A stretch of DNA of 25,387 nt from an uncultured Lachnospiraceae bacterium. GTDB lineage: Bacteria > Bacillota > Clostridia > Lachnospirales > Lachnospiraceae. Positions 14,375 to 22,512 of this stretch are shown piece after piece. The stretch's first letter is position 1; every line of letters begins with the position of its first letter. The notes beneath the pieces were generated by a model. It searched no databases and was not told where the DNA came from. It saw only the letters and a program-made list of their open reading frames with translations. The stretch lies in assembly GCA_902783395.1 (NCBI GenBank), contig CACZRA010000393.1, positions 1-25,387 of the forward strand. Direction: 5' to 3'. The position numbers and the translations under genes are program-made.

Positions 14375-16945
14375 ATGGGACAGATGACGCAGTTTATCGT
14401 GACAGGAATGACATGTGCCGCATGTCAGGCCAGAGTGGAAAAAGCGGTAGGAAAAATCGCGGGTGTAGAAGCCGTAAGTGTCTCACTTCTCACCAATTCC
14501 ATGGGAGTCGAAGGAGATGTGAGCGAAGCTGATATCATCCGGGCTGTGGAAGAAGCCGGGTATGGAGCCAAGCCCTTTAACAGAACGGAGGATAAGGGAA
14601 AAAATGAAAAACTCGCGGCTGAAGAGGAGGCTCTTAAGGACCGTGAGACGCCAAAGCTTGTAAAGAGACTGGCCTGGTCCGTCGGATTTCTTTTTGTTCT
14701 CATGTATCTGACCATGGGACATAATATGCTGGGCCTTCCGGTCCCGTCATTCCTTGAGCACAACCATCTGGGACTTGCGCTTACCCAGATGCTGATCGCG
14801 ATCATTGTGATGTATATAAACAGGAGTTTCTTTATCTCCGGATTCAGATCATTGTTTCATGGAAGTCCTAATATGGACGCGCTTGTTGCTCTTGGCTCAT
14901 CCGTATCCTTTGGATGGTCTTTATTTGTCTTTTACAGGATGACTGTCATGATCACTCAGGGGATACCTAATGAGGATCTGATGGAAGTTTATCACGGTCA
15001 GCTGTATTTTGAGTCGGCAGCCATGATCCCTGCGCTCATCACGGTCGGAAAAACACTGGAATCACTGTCCAAGGGCAGGACCACAGATGCGCTTAAGGAT
15101 CTGATGAAAATGGCGCCCGTGACCGCAACACTTGAACGGGATGGAAAAGAGATTGCGGTGAACATCGATGAAGTTCACGCGGGAGATATATTCGTTGTGA
15201 AACCCGGAGAGTCGATTCCGGTAGATGGGATCATTATTGATGGGGATACTGCTGTTGATGAATCGGCGCTTACAGGAGAATCCATTCCCGTGGATAAATC
15301 CGCGGGAGACAGAGTAAGTGCCGCAACAATTAATCAGTCAGGATCCTTCAGAGCAAAGGCGAGCCGTGTCGGTGAGGATACAACCTTCTCAAGGATCATA
15401 CAGATGGTCAGTGATGCTGCTGTTACAAAGGCACCGATTGCAAGGACAGCAGACAAGGTGTCGGCAGTTTTTGTTCCGGCAGTCATAGCTGTTGCATTTG
15501 TTGTATTTATCATATGGGCCGTGCAGGGAGCGGGAACGGCATTTGCTCTGGAGCGGGCCATAAGCGTCCTGGTCATCAGCTGTCCGTGCGCATTGGGACT
15601 TGCCACACCTGTTGCTGTCATGGTCGGTAACGGAGTGGGTGCCAGAAACGGAATCCTCTTTAAGACAAGCGAGGCTTTGGAATACACCGGAAAAGTCCGG
15701 ATAGCGGCACTTGATAAAACCGGAACCATTACTGCGGGAATACCCAAGGTGACAGATATCATTCCTTCGGATGGGGTTGCGGAATCAGAACTGATCACAA
15801 CAGCTTATCTGCTGGAAGCAAGGAGTGAACATCCTCTTGCCAAAGCGGTTGCAGCCGCAGTGGATGATCCGCCCTGTCCCGTGTCCCCGCTGAGCAAGTG
15901 GAAGGCGCTGCCCGGAAACGGTATAACTGCCGAGAAGGATGGACAGACCCTGTATGCCGGCTCCGGAAAGTTTATACGAACCGTATGCAGGATAGATCAG
16001 GATATGGAAATCAAGGAAAAGACTCTCTCGGAAGATGGCAAGACACCTCTGTTTTTTGCAAGAGACGGAGAGCTCCTCGGAATGATCGCTGTTGCCGACG
16101 TGCTCAAAGAAGATTCCGCGAAGGCCGTCAAAGAGCTAAAGAACATGGGGATCGAAACAGTGATGCTTACCGGTGACAATGAAAGGACGGCCCGGGCGAT
16201 CGGGAAGCCGGCAGGAATAGATAAAGTCATAGCGGGAGTCCTTCCAGACGGTAAGGAATCCGTGATTCGTGATCTTCAGAAGCGGGGCAGGGTTGCCATG
16301 GTGGGGGATGGGATCAATGATGCTCCGGCTCTCATCCGTGCCGATATCGGGATCGCTATCGGTGCAGGTACTGATGTGGCGGTGGATTCGGCGGATGTTG
16401 TCCTCATGAATTCAAAGCTTACGGATGTATCGGCTGCCGTAAGGCTCAGCAGAGAAACGCTTAAGATCATATATGAGAATCTGTTCTGGGCATTCGCCTA
16501 CAATCTGATCCTCATCCCCATGGCAGCGGGATTATATCCCGGTATCCGCATGAATCCCATGTGGGGAGCCGCGGCAATGTCTTTATCAAGCTTTACGGTA
16601 TGCATGAATGCGCTTCGTCTGAATTTTTTTAAGGTGCATGATACGGACGGCGGCCATAAAATGAGGCATCGTGCTGTTTCAGGGGAGAGGGTTTACAGCA
16701 ATGTTGATGATGAAAAAGCAAAGGAGGAAATAATGATGACAAAGACACTTAAGGTGGAAGGGATGATGTGTGAGCACTGTGAGGCCCGTGTAAAGAAAGC
16801 TCTTGAGGCAGTAGCAGGAGTTGAAAGTGCTGTGGCGGATCACAAAGCCAATACCGCGGTCATAACATTGAGTGAAGAGGTAGCGGATGAGGTGCTTTGC
16901 AAGGCAGTGGAGGATCAGGATTACAAGGTGCTCGGAGTGGTATGA
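14375..16945 (+). CDS. copA: Copper-translocating P1B-type ATPase with N- and C-terminal metal-binding domains
   Basis: The 856-residue ATPase should export Cu(I) from the cytoplasm. In order: an N-terminal HMA domain with GMTCAAC (Cys14, Cys17); membrane helices; the actuator TGES (300-303); the Cu-binding CPC in helix 6 (Cys403, Cys405); phosphorylation motif DKTGT (Asp447); HP of the nucleotide-binding domain (486-487); and GDGINDAP (645 onward). After the last helix a linker of about 35 residues leads to a second HMA domain (788-856) with MCEHC (Cys799, Cys802). This C-terminal domain has its own ribosome binding site and start codons. The ATG at 14375 has no clear ribosome binding site; coupling to deoC is likely. 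ATG 14384 is an alternative start giving the common MTQF opening. Confidence 0.95.
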   Translation: MGQMTQFIVTGMTCAACQARVEKAVGKIAGVEAVSVSLLTNSMGVEGDVSEADIIRAVEEAGYGAKPFNRTEDKGKNEKLAAEEEALKDRETPKLVKRLAWSVGFLFVLMYLTMGHNMLGLPVPSFLEHNHLGLALTQMLIAIIVMYINRSFFISGFRSLFHGSPNMDALVALGSSVSFGWSLFVFYRMTVMITQGIPNEDLMEVYHGQLYFESAAMIPALITVGKTLESLSKGRTTDALKDLMKMAPVTATLERDGKEIAVNIDEVHAGDIFVVKPGESIPVDGIIIDGDTAVDESALTGESIPVDKSAGDRVSAATINQSGSFRAKASRVGEDTTFSRIIQMVSDAAVTKAPIARTADKVSAVFVPAVIAVAFVVFIIWAVQGAGTAFALERAISVLVISCPCALGLATPVAVMVGNGVGARNGILFKTSEALEYTGKVRIAALDKTGTITAGIPKVTDIIPSDGVAESELITTAYLLEARSEHPLAKAVAAAVDDPPCPVSPLSKWKALPGNGITAEKDGQTLYAGSGKFIRTVCRIDQDMEIKEKTLSEDGKTPLFFARDGELLGMIAVADVLKEDSAKAVKELKNMGIETVMLTGDNERTARAIGKPAGIDKVIAGVLPDGKESVIRDLQKRGRVAMVGDGINDAPALIRADIGIAIGAGTDVAVDSADVVLMNSKLTDVSAAVRLSRETLKIIYENLFWAFAYNLILIPMAAGLYPGIRMNPMWGAAAMSLSSFTVCMNALRLNFFKVHDTDGGHKMRHRAVSGERVYSNVDDEKAKEEIMMTKTLKVEGMMCEHCEARVKKALEAVAGVESAVADHKANTAVITLSEEVADEVLCKAVEDQDYKVLGVV
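16736..16945 (+). CDS. Putative CopZ-like copper chaperone made by internal initiation within copA
   Basis: AAGGAGG (16721-16727) lies 8 nt before an in-frame ATG at 16736 (5 nt before another at 16733) inside the copA frame. Initiation there gives a 69-residue protein starting MTKTLKVEGMMCEHC, the size and sequence type of CopZ. It has a ferredoxin-like HMA fold and MxCxxC copper site. The site is a better ribosome binding sequence than that of copA itself. A soluble chaperone could be made in addition to the fused domain, much as E. coli copA makes a small CopZ by frameshifting. Expression of the short form is inference. Confidence 0.6.
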   Translation: MTKTLKVEGMMCEHCEARVKKALEAVAGVESAVADHKANTAVITLSEEVADEVLCKAVEDQDYKVLGVV

Positions 16946-16965
16946 GCGGAAGGGGATGATCACGC

Positions 16966-17250
16966 ATGACACATAAATTGACGGCCAGAACAGCTGCGCA
17001 GAAGAAATCCCTTACCAACCGTCTGAAACGCCTGGAAGGCCAGATAAGAGGACTTGAGAAAATGATAGAGGATGACGTTTACTGCAACGATATCCTTCAG
17101 CAGTCAATGTCTGCAGCTTCCGCAATTGACGGCTTCAATCAGGAGCTGCTTGGTTACCACATGAAAGGATGCGTAACTGAAGGCATAAAAAACGGTGATG
17201 AAGAAATTGTGGATGAGTTATTAAAGACTGTGCGAAAACTCATGAAATGA
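16966..17250 (+). CDS. csoR: Copper-sensing transcriptional repressor CsoR
   Basis: The 94-residue all-helical protein belongs to the CsoR/RcnR family. It contains LTNRLKRLEGQIRGLEKMIEDD at about 16-37. The Cu(I) ligands form the C-H-C set typical of CsoR: Cys40 (VYCNDIL), His65 and Cys69 (YHMKGCV). This separates it from FrmR and nickel/cobalt RcnR. Apo-CsoR binds G/C-tract operators and is released by Cu(I). Two matching operators lie in the promoter of this same operon, so negative autoregulation is likely. GGAAGGGG precedes the ATG by 10 nt, and the gene starts 20 bp after copA. No terminator is seen before sbcD. Confidence 0.94.
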   Translation: MTHKLTARTAAQKKSLTNRLKRLEGQIRGLEKMIEDDVYCNDILQQSMSAASAIDGFNQELLGYHMKGCVTEGIKNGDEEIVDELLKTVRKLMK

Positions 17251-17304
17251 AAAATGATATCACCGGGACATTATATCTGAAATCTTGCAACGAGGAGACC
17301 GGTT

Positions 17305-18447
17305 ATGAGGTTTTTACATACATCCGACTGGCATTTGGGAATGTCGTTTCGAGGCGGTATCTCATATGCTGAGGATCAGAAATATGTTATTGAGAAAATA
17401 TGCCGTACAGCGGTGGAAGAAAAGGCTGACGGGATACTGATCGCCGGAGATGTATTTGACAAGAGTATTGCATCTGCCGAAGCACTTCATATCTATGATG
17501 AAGTTATGACTTATATATGCGGGAACCTTGATATCCCGGTATTTGTGATAGCCGGTAACCATGATGGGGCTGAAAGGATATCCCAGTGTAATGAGCTTCT
17601 TAAAAAAAGCGGTCTGTTTATAGCGGGCTCCCTGTCGTACGAACCGCAGACTGTAAGCATGGGTGATGTAGATATCTACCTTCTGCCCTGGATCTCGACA
17701 GATAAGGTAAAGGCTGTTTATCCCGATAAGGCTGATACGGTCAATTCAATGGAAGATGCTTACAGGGTCGTCCTTGATAAGTACCGGGGATCGTTCACGA
17801 AAGATCATAAGAATATTCTGGTCGCTCATGCTTTTATTGTAAATGCGGAAACATCCGTAAGTGACAGGGCAGCTGAGGTGGGTAAAGCAACCATGGTCGG
17901 CTCGCATGTATTTGACGGCTTTGATTACGTTGCCTTAGGTCATCTGCACGGACCTCAGCAGATAGGCAGTAAGATCCGGTACAGCGGATCACCGATGGCA
18001 TATTCCTTCGGTAAGGAAGAAAAACAGGAGAAAAGTGTAACGATCGTTGATACTGATACCTGGGAACAGAAGCTTATTCCGATACCGCAGCTTCACAGGA
18101 GGACTACTCTCACAGGAACCTTCAGGGAGCTTATGGAAGCTGATTTTGATGATGAGATAAAAGACGGCTATGTGCGGTTAGAGGTTACGGACAGCTATGT
18201 GGGTATGGATTCCGTTGCTGCCTTCAGGGAACAGTACAAGAATCTTCTGGAGGTGAGCGGTAAGGGCTTTGACCGGGATGATGCCAGGATCACTATGACG
18301 ATCGAAGAGCTTGAGAATGCCGATACAGATCCCGAGACTGTATTTGCACAGTATTGCAGGGATATCATGGATGTGGTGCCCGACGGACATCTGACAGAGC
18401 TGTTTAAGGATGCACTGGGAGAATATGAGAAAACGGTTATCTCCTAG
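17305..18447 (+). CDS. sbcD: Exonuclease SbcCD, nuclease subunit SbcD
   Basis: The 380-residue protein is the Mre11-type metallophosphoesterase subunit of SbcCD. The manganese-site motifs are DWH (Asp8, His10), GDVFD (Asp49), GNHD (Asn85, His86), VAHAF and GHLHG. With SbcC it cuts hairpins and protein-blocked DNA ends. The length is normal and GAGGAG lies 7 nt before the ATG. It follows csoR by 54 bp on the same strand without a visible terminator, so it may be partly read through from the copper operon. Its partner sbcC, normally adjacent, starts 4.3 kb away at 22738 beyond three unrelated genes. Confidence 0.95.
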   Translation: MRFLHTSDWHLGMSFRGGISYAEDQKYVIEKICRTAVEEKADGILIAGDVFDKSIASAEALHIYDEVMTYICGNLDIPVFVIAGNHDGAERISQCNELLKKSGLFIAGSLSYEPQTVSMGDVDIYLLPWISTDKVKAVYPDKADTVNSMEDAYRVVLDKYRGSFTKDHKNILVAHAFIVNAETSVSDRAAEVGKATMVGSHVFDGFDYVALGHLHGPQQIGSKIRYSGSPMAYSFGKEEKQEKSVTIVDTDTWEQKLIPIPQLHRRTTLTGTFRELMEADFDDEIKDGYVRLEVTDSYVGMDSVAAFREQYKNLLEVSGKGFDRDDARITMTIEELENADTDPETVFAQYCRDIMDVVPDGHLTELFKDALGEYEKTVIS

Positions 18448-18450
18448 TAC

Positions 18451-18473
18451 TCCCTGTTTCAGGGGACGTTTTT
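18451..18473 (+). terminator. Probable intrinsic terminator after sbcD
   Basis: TCCCTG-TTT-CAGGGG forms a 6-bp stem (one G-U pair) followed by ACGTTTTT, starting 3 nt after the sbcD stop. It overlaps the 3' end of the convergent gene. Confidence 0.5.
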
Positions 18474-21071
18474 ATACACCTTATCCTTCAGCCGGTCTTC
18501 GAAATCATCTCTGGAGAGCGGCTTGTCAAACAGGAAGCCCTGCACAAGCTTCACGTCGATGCTTTTGAGGAAATCAACCTGATCCCACTGTTCCACACCC
18601 TCGGTTATGACGCTCATATTAAGCTCCTTTGCCATCTTTGCGATATTTGAGACCACTATGCTGTCCCGCTTGCCGTTTATCCGCCTGTCAACAAAAGATT
18701 TATCAAGCTTCAGCACATCCGCAGGGAATTCCCTGAGCAGGTTTAATGAAGAATAGCCGGTGCCGAAGTCGTCGATCGCCATTACAATATTTGCTTCATG
18801 CATATCCCGTATGAATCGGCTCAGCTTTTCGTTTTCCTCCTCACTCAGTGTCTCGGTGAGCTCCACCTCTATATACTGCTTCGGGATCTCATAGTGTGCG
18901 AGGATCTCGCTGATATGGGCAGAAAAACCAGGTACAGAAAGATTCTTGCGGGAAAAATTCGTCGAGATCCTGACCGGTTCGATGCCGTTATCCAGCCAGC
19001 TGCGGATATCGCGGCAGACCCGGTCGAAGATATGGAAATCAAGCTTACAGATACTGTCGTCCTTTTCGAGTACCGGGATGAATTCGCCGGGAGAAATGAC
19101 TTTCCCGTTTCGGACCCAGCGGACAAGGGCCTCTGCACCGACAATGGTATTGGTGTCAGTATCAACCTTGGGCTGGTAATAGGTCTGGAATTCTCCGTCC
19201 GCCAAAGCTTTCGGGAAGAGCTCCGCGATCTGCTTCTGTTCCATTATGCTTCCGTGCATTTCCGGGGTCGCGAAAGTGTATGGGACATGCAGCTGGTTCT
19301 TTGCGACATTCAGCGCGGTGGTACACATACCGAGGACTTCCTCGCTGTCCATGGAAGCATCGGTGATATCAAGGCAGCCCGTCACAGCCTGGATCATGAC
19401 CGGCTGCTTCTTTCCTTCGACAGTGATACGGACTTCCACGCCTTCGAGGAGCTCCAGGAATTTCTGTGTCTTTTCCCGAAGAAGCAGAGCAGCGAAGCTG
19501 TCTCCGGAGAGTCTGGCAACGCATTCCCTCGGACCGGCACAGGAGGAAAGAGCATCAGCGTAACGGACAAGGATCTTGTCCGCGTTCTTTTTTCCGTATC
19601 TCTGGTTGATAAGGCCGAAATTCTTGAGATTGATGCAGAAAGCATTGTAGTCTGAAAGCGTTCCGTCGGATTTTCTGTGCGTGATGAAGCTTCGGAAGCC
19701 GGTCTCGTTTGGAAGTCCCGTCATGACATCTGTCCTTGTGGCCTTCAGCTCTACCATATCCTTCAGGAAATGGATGCAGTTATCTTTGTGATTAAAGCCG
19801 TTGTATATGGCGACCGCCATATCCCGGCAGGTGTCATAACCGCAGCAGGAGCAGTTGATATGGCGGGATTCTTCATCCTTTTTATTCATGTCGACGAAGA
19901 CAGCCTCAAGCTCCTCATCATCAGGTATCTCCATCGCGCAGTCCTTTGACCGGTCCGTGTATGAACGCAGGTAGTCTTCAAGCTTCAGTCCGGAGAACTG
20001 GTCATTCAGGCTTTTCAGGCGTTCTTCGGGGGATGTTTCCTGTGTCCAGGCACTGTAGCCCGGATCGTGCTTAACCCGTTCTTCGACATCGTGCAGATGG
20101 TACATGGCATCATCCGTTACGGACAGACGCATATCCGTACCCGTACCGCACAGGCAGCCGTTTTCACAGTTGAGCGCATCGATGAAGAGATATGGTGTCG
20201 CTCCTTCACGGATCCTTGCGCTGTTTCTTTCAAGGTAATGATACATCCGCTTCTCGCCCTCGATCTGCCGGATGAAAACGTCACTCCCGAGAAGCCAGAA
20301 AACATTTTCCTTCAGTCCGCCGGGCATAGGATATACGGAGCCCAGTCCGTATTCGATTTCATCCGTGCACGGCTCACCGCTAAGGCCGTGGGATGCGGCA
20401 TATTTCATAAGATGATCAAAGGTCACGTTGTAGGAGACATATCCGTGGGTATTGGGATCTTCGATCTCCATCTTTTTTGCGATACAGGGGCTTAAGAACG
20501 CGAGCTTATCCTTGATGCCGAGTTCCTTCACGGCGTAAATGGCAGCGCACATGAGCGGACTGTGTACCGGGAAGAGCTTCGGCAAAAGCTCCGGAATGTA
20601 CTGCTCTATATAACGTACCACGGCCGGACAGGGCTGTGAGATGCCGCCGGTGAAATCGTGCTTTTGAATATAATTGATATATCCCCAGGTGGTGATATCG
20701 GCGCCAAAGGAAACACTGATCATCCGGTTTACACCGAGGGCTTTAAGGCCGCCAAGGATGGAGGCGTACTGATCCGGATAATTTGCGATGAAGGAAGGGG
20801 CGATCAAGAGAGATATCTTTTCGCCGTTTTTCAGATCCTCGAAGAAGCGCTCCGTGTCGTCCCGGAAAACCCGTGCCCCATGCTCGCAGGTATCAAAGCA
20901 GGCACCGCAGGCTACACAGCGGCTTCCGTCCACCTCGATGCGGGATCTTCCGTTCTCGTCCGGCTCCGTAGAGATGTTCGCTCCGATGCAGCTGCAGGCC
21001 CGTATGCACTTATTGCAGCCGATGCACTTTTCGCTGGTGTATACAAGACCGGGGGTATGTTTTTTATTCAT
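18459..21071 (-). CDS. Sensory [FeFe]-hydrogenase-like protein fused to degenerate GGDEF and EAL domains
   Basis: The 870-residue soluble protein has, in order: two 4Fe-4S ferredoxin motifs (Cys16/19/22/26 and Cys52/55/58/62); an [FeFe]-hydrogenase-like domain (about 85-330); another 4Fe-4S module (C-x2-C-x4-C-x16-C: Cys407/410/415/432); a GGDEF domain with degenerate SGDSF (522-526); and an EAL domain (about 615-860). All four H-cluster cysteines seem present (148 in QPCPA, 195 in SPCIAKK, 302 and 306 in NCENGC). The proton-relay Cys of TSCCP is replaced by Pro, as in sensory HydS-type hydrogenases. EAL residues look intact: Glu647, Asn705, Glu740, Asp767/768, Lys788, Glu824. It is probably a redox- or H2-sensing c-di-GMP phosphodiesterase. 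GGAGGG marks the start at 21071. Confidence 0.88.
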   Translation of the reverse strand: MNKKHTPGLVYTSEKCIGCNKCIRACSCIGANISTEPDENGRSRIEVDGSRCVACGACFDTCEHGARVFRDDTERFFEDLKNGEKISLLIAPSFIANYPDQYASILGGLKALGVNRMISVSFGADITTWGYINYIQKHDFTGGISQPCPAVVRYIEQYIPELLPKLFPVHSPLMCAAIYAVKELGIKDKLAFLSPCIAKKMEIEDPNTHGYVSYNVTFDHLMKYAASHGLSGEPCTDEIEYGLGSVYPMPGGLKENVFWLLGSDVFIRQIEGEKRMYHYLERNSARIREGATPYLFIDALNCENGCLCGTGTDMRLSVTDDAMYHLHDVEERVKHDPGYSAWTQETSPEERLKSLNDQFSGLKLEDYLRSYTDRSKDCAMEIPDDEELEAVFVDMNKKDEESRHINCSCCGYDTCRDMAVAIYNGFNHKDNCIHFLKDMVELKATRTDVMTGLPNETGFRSFITHRKSDGTLSDYNAFCINLKNFGLINQRYGKKNADKILVRYADALSSCAGPRECVARLSGDSFAALLLREKTQKFLELLEGVEVRITVEGKKQPVMIQAVTGCLDITDASMDSEEVLGMCTTALNVAKNQLHVPYTFATPEMHGSIMEQKQIAELFPKALADGEFQTYYQPKVDTDTNTIVGAEALVRWVRNGKVISPGEFIPVLEKDDSICKLDFHIFDRVCRDIRSWLDNGIEPVRISTNFSRKNLSVPGFSAHISEILAHYEIPKQYIEVELTETLSEEENEKLSRFIRDMHEANIVMAIDDFGTGYSSLNLLREFPADVLKLDKSFVDRRINGKRDSIVVSNIAKMAKELNMSVITEGVEQWDQVDFLKSIDVKLVQGFLFDKPLSRDDFEDRLKDKVYKNVP

Positions 21072-21122
21072 GTTCTGTCCCTCCGTTACCATAATGGCAT
21101 GAGTTGACACAGGTAACACATT

Positions 21123-21151
21123 ATTATACTGAGATTTCTGATCGCCCGCAA
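21123..21151 (-). promoter_or_regulatory. Candidate promoter for the hydrogenase-GGDEF-EAL gene
   Basis: On the minus strand TATAAT (21123-21128) lies 17 bp from TTGCGG (21146-21151). A 6-bp inverted repeat, GTTACC (21085-21090) with GGTAAC (21112-21117), spans the predicted start and leader and could be an operator. Confidence 0.5.
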
Positions 21152-21212
21152 GAAAACCGGGGACCGGAAACGAGGGGGCAGCGCGGAGAGAGGATTAAAA
21201 GAGACATGATCA

Positions 21213-21242
21213 TTGGACGAAAACCATGGAATATGCCATAAT
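21213..21242 (+). promoter_or_regulatory. Candidate promoter giving a leaderless Cof-phosphatase mRNA
   Basis: TTGGAC (21213-21218) and CATAAT (21237-21242) are 18 bp apart. Only 5 nt separate the -10 from the ATG at 21248, which has no ribosome binding site. Confidence 0.4.
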
Positions 21243-21247
21243 ACGGT

Positions 21248-22057
21248 ATGGCATCGTGTAATGACAAGATAAAACTCGTTGTCTCGGATATGGACGGCTG
21301 TCTGTTGGACGGAGAGGGAAAACTTCCTCCGCGTTTTGCAGAGGCATTGCAGTTAATGAAAGACCGGAGGGTCATATTCGCTGCCGCAAGCGGACGGGCA
21401 GTAGAGGGCATGAGGAGGACTTTAGGAGGATACTCTGATGAAATATCTTTCATCTCCGATAACGGGGCCCGGGTTTTTTCAAAAAACAGATGTATCCTTC
21501 ACAGGATCCTTTCGTATGAGAAGTACGATCCGGTAATAAAAGAGATGAGAAAGCATAAGGGTCTGCTTCCTGTAGCCTGCGGGGTTAACGGAGCATGGGT
21601 GGAGCACACAGAGGACATTACTCCGGATATGGAGAAGGAGCTTTCAAAATATTATCCGTCATGGAGGGAGAGCAGCTTTGACAGTATACCGGATCAGGTC
21701 ATAAAGTTCGCTCTTCTGTATTTTGATGATATAGAGAAAAATATCTATCCCTTCTTCAGAAAATATGATAATGATGAGATCTGTGTGCTGGTAACAGCCT
21801 TTGTCTGGATAGACATATATGAAAAGGGAGTCTCAAAGGGAAACGGGATCCGGGCACTTCAGAAGGAATATGGTATTTTACCGGAGGAAACCGTGGTATT
21901 CGGCGACTATCTGAACGATCTTCCTATGGCAGATCATGCGGTGAGATCTTTCGCCCCTGCTAATGCTCATCAGGAGGTAAAGGACAGATTTACGGATATT
22001 ATAGCCCCGAATACTACGGGGAGTGTGGCTGAGACGATCATACAGCTCCTGATATGA
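21248..22057 (+). CDS. Cof-type HAD-IIB phosphatase
   Basis: The 269-residue protein has the HAD motifs in Cof-family order. Motif I is SDMDGCLLD (Asp14, Asp16), motif II ASGR (about 47-50), the conserved Lys is in VSKGNGI (about 196), and motif IV is FGDYLNDLPM (about 217-226). The IIB cap lies between motifs II and III. Family members dephosphorylate sugar phosphates, flavin or pyridoxal phosphates and similar small molecules; the exact substrate cannot be read here. The ATG has no ribosome binding site but sits right after a promoter-like sequence. A strong bidirectional terminator follows 7 nt after the stop. Confidence 0.9.
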   Translation: MASCNDKIKLVVSDMDGCLLDGEGKLPPRFAEALQLMKDRRVIFAAASGRAVEGMRRTLGGYSDEISFISDNGARVFSKNRCILHRILSYEKYDPVIKEMRKHKGLLPVACGVNGAWVEHTEDITPDMEKELSKYYPSWRESSFDSIPDQVIKFALLYFDDIEKNIYPFFRKYDNDEICVLVTAFVWIDIYEKGVSKGNGIRALQKEYGILPEETVVFGDYLNDLPMADHAVRSFAPANAHQEVKDRFTDIIAPNTTGSVAETIIQLLI

Positions 22058-22060
22058 AGA

Positions 22061-22100
22061 AAAACTCCCGGCACCGTACGGTACCGGGAGAAGCTTTTTT
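22061..22100. terminator. Bidirectional intrinsic terminator
   Basis: A 13-bp inverted repeat (22065-22077 with 22078-22090; one C/A mismatch that becomes G-U on the other strand) is flanked by AAAAA on the left and TTTTTT (22095-22100) on the right. It therefore serves both the Cof phosphatase gene and the convergent secreted-protein gene. Confidence 0.9.
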
Positions 22101-22512
22101 ATTTCAGAACCATTTTCTTGCAGTCCTTGGATTTTGTCAGAGTCACTTTCGAAGAGCCGATATAACTGGGCGGGCAGTAGATCTTGTATGTGCTGTGATC
22201 CTTGCCGAGATAGAACCAGCGGCTGCTGTTTCCTCCGACTGCTTCTCTTTCCATATATACTCTGTGACCGTTTTCATCCCATAACTCGATATCTACGGGA
22301 TTGTCGCCCTTAACCTTAACCTGTACCCAGGCATCCTCGCCGTTTGTATATACTGTTCCGTAGTTGTTGCTGTATCCGCTTGATATACTGAAGGCGGACT
22401 GAAAGCTTGTCTTGGCATATACAGGGGTGGCCATGAGCGGAGAAAGCATTAAAGATGCTGCGCAAGCTGCTGCGGTAAGGGTCTTGATCATTCTGGATAC
22501 TATGTTATTCAT
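22099..22512 (-). CDS. Small secreted protein of unknown function, 137 aa
   Basis: A clear Sec signal peptide opens the protein. Arg and Lys residues precede a hydrophobic core (about 12-27, TLTAAACAASLMLSPL), then a likely signal peptidase I site after VYA (about residue 34). There is no lipobox or sorting motif. The mature part, of about 103 residues, is beta-rich and polar (GYSNNYGTVYTNG, WVQVKVKGDNPVDIELWDENG, SSRWFYLGKDHSTYKIYCPP), suggesting a single beta-sandwich. Two cysteines (in IYCPP and KDCKK) could form a disulfide. I do not recognise the family. AAAGGA precedes the ATG. Long A-tracts upstream (about 22587-22610) could act as an UP element. Confidence 0.8.
   Translation of the reverse strand: MNNIVSRMIKTLTAAACAASLMLSPLMATPVYAKTSFQSAFSISSGYSNNYGTVYTNGEDAWVQVKVKGDNPVDIELWDENGHRVYMEREAVGGNSSRWFYLGKDHSTYKIYCPPSYIGSSKVTLTKSKDCKKMVLK

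Noticed and set aside
18798..19655. 285-codon ORF antisense to the EAL-domain gene
   Set aside because: It is a shadow frame of a strongly supported coding gene and has no recognisable domain or start signals.
21104..21130. Plus-strand promoter TTGACA with TATACT
   Set aside because: The spacer is only 15 bp, and the region is better explained as the promoter and leader of the minus-strand gene.
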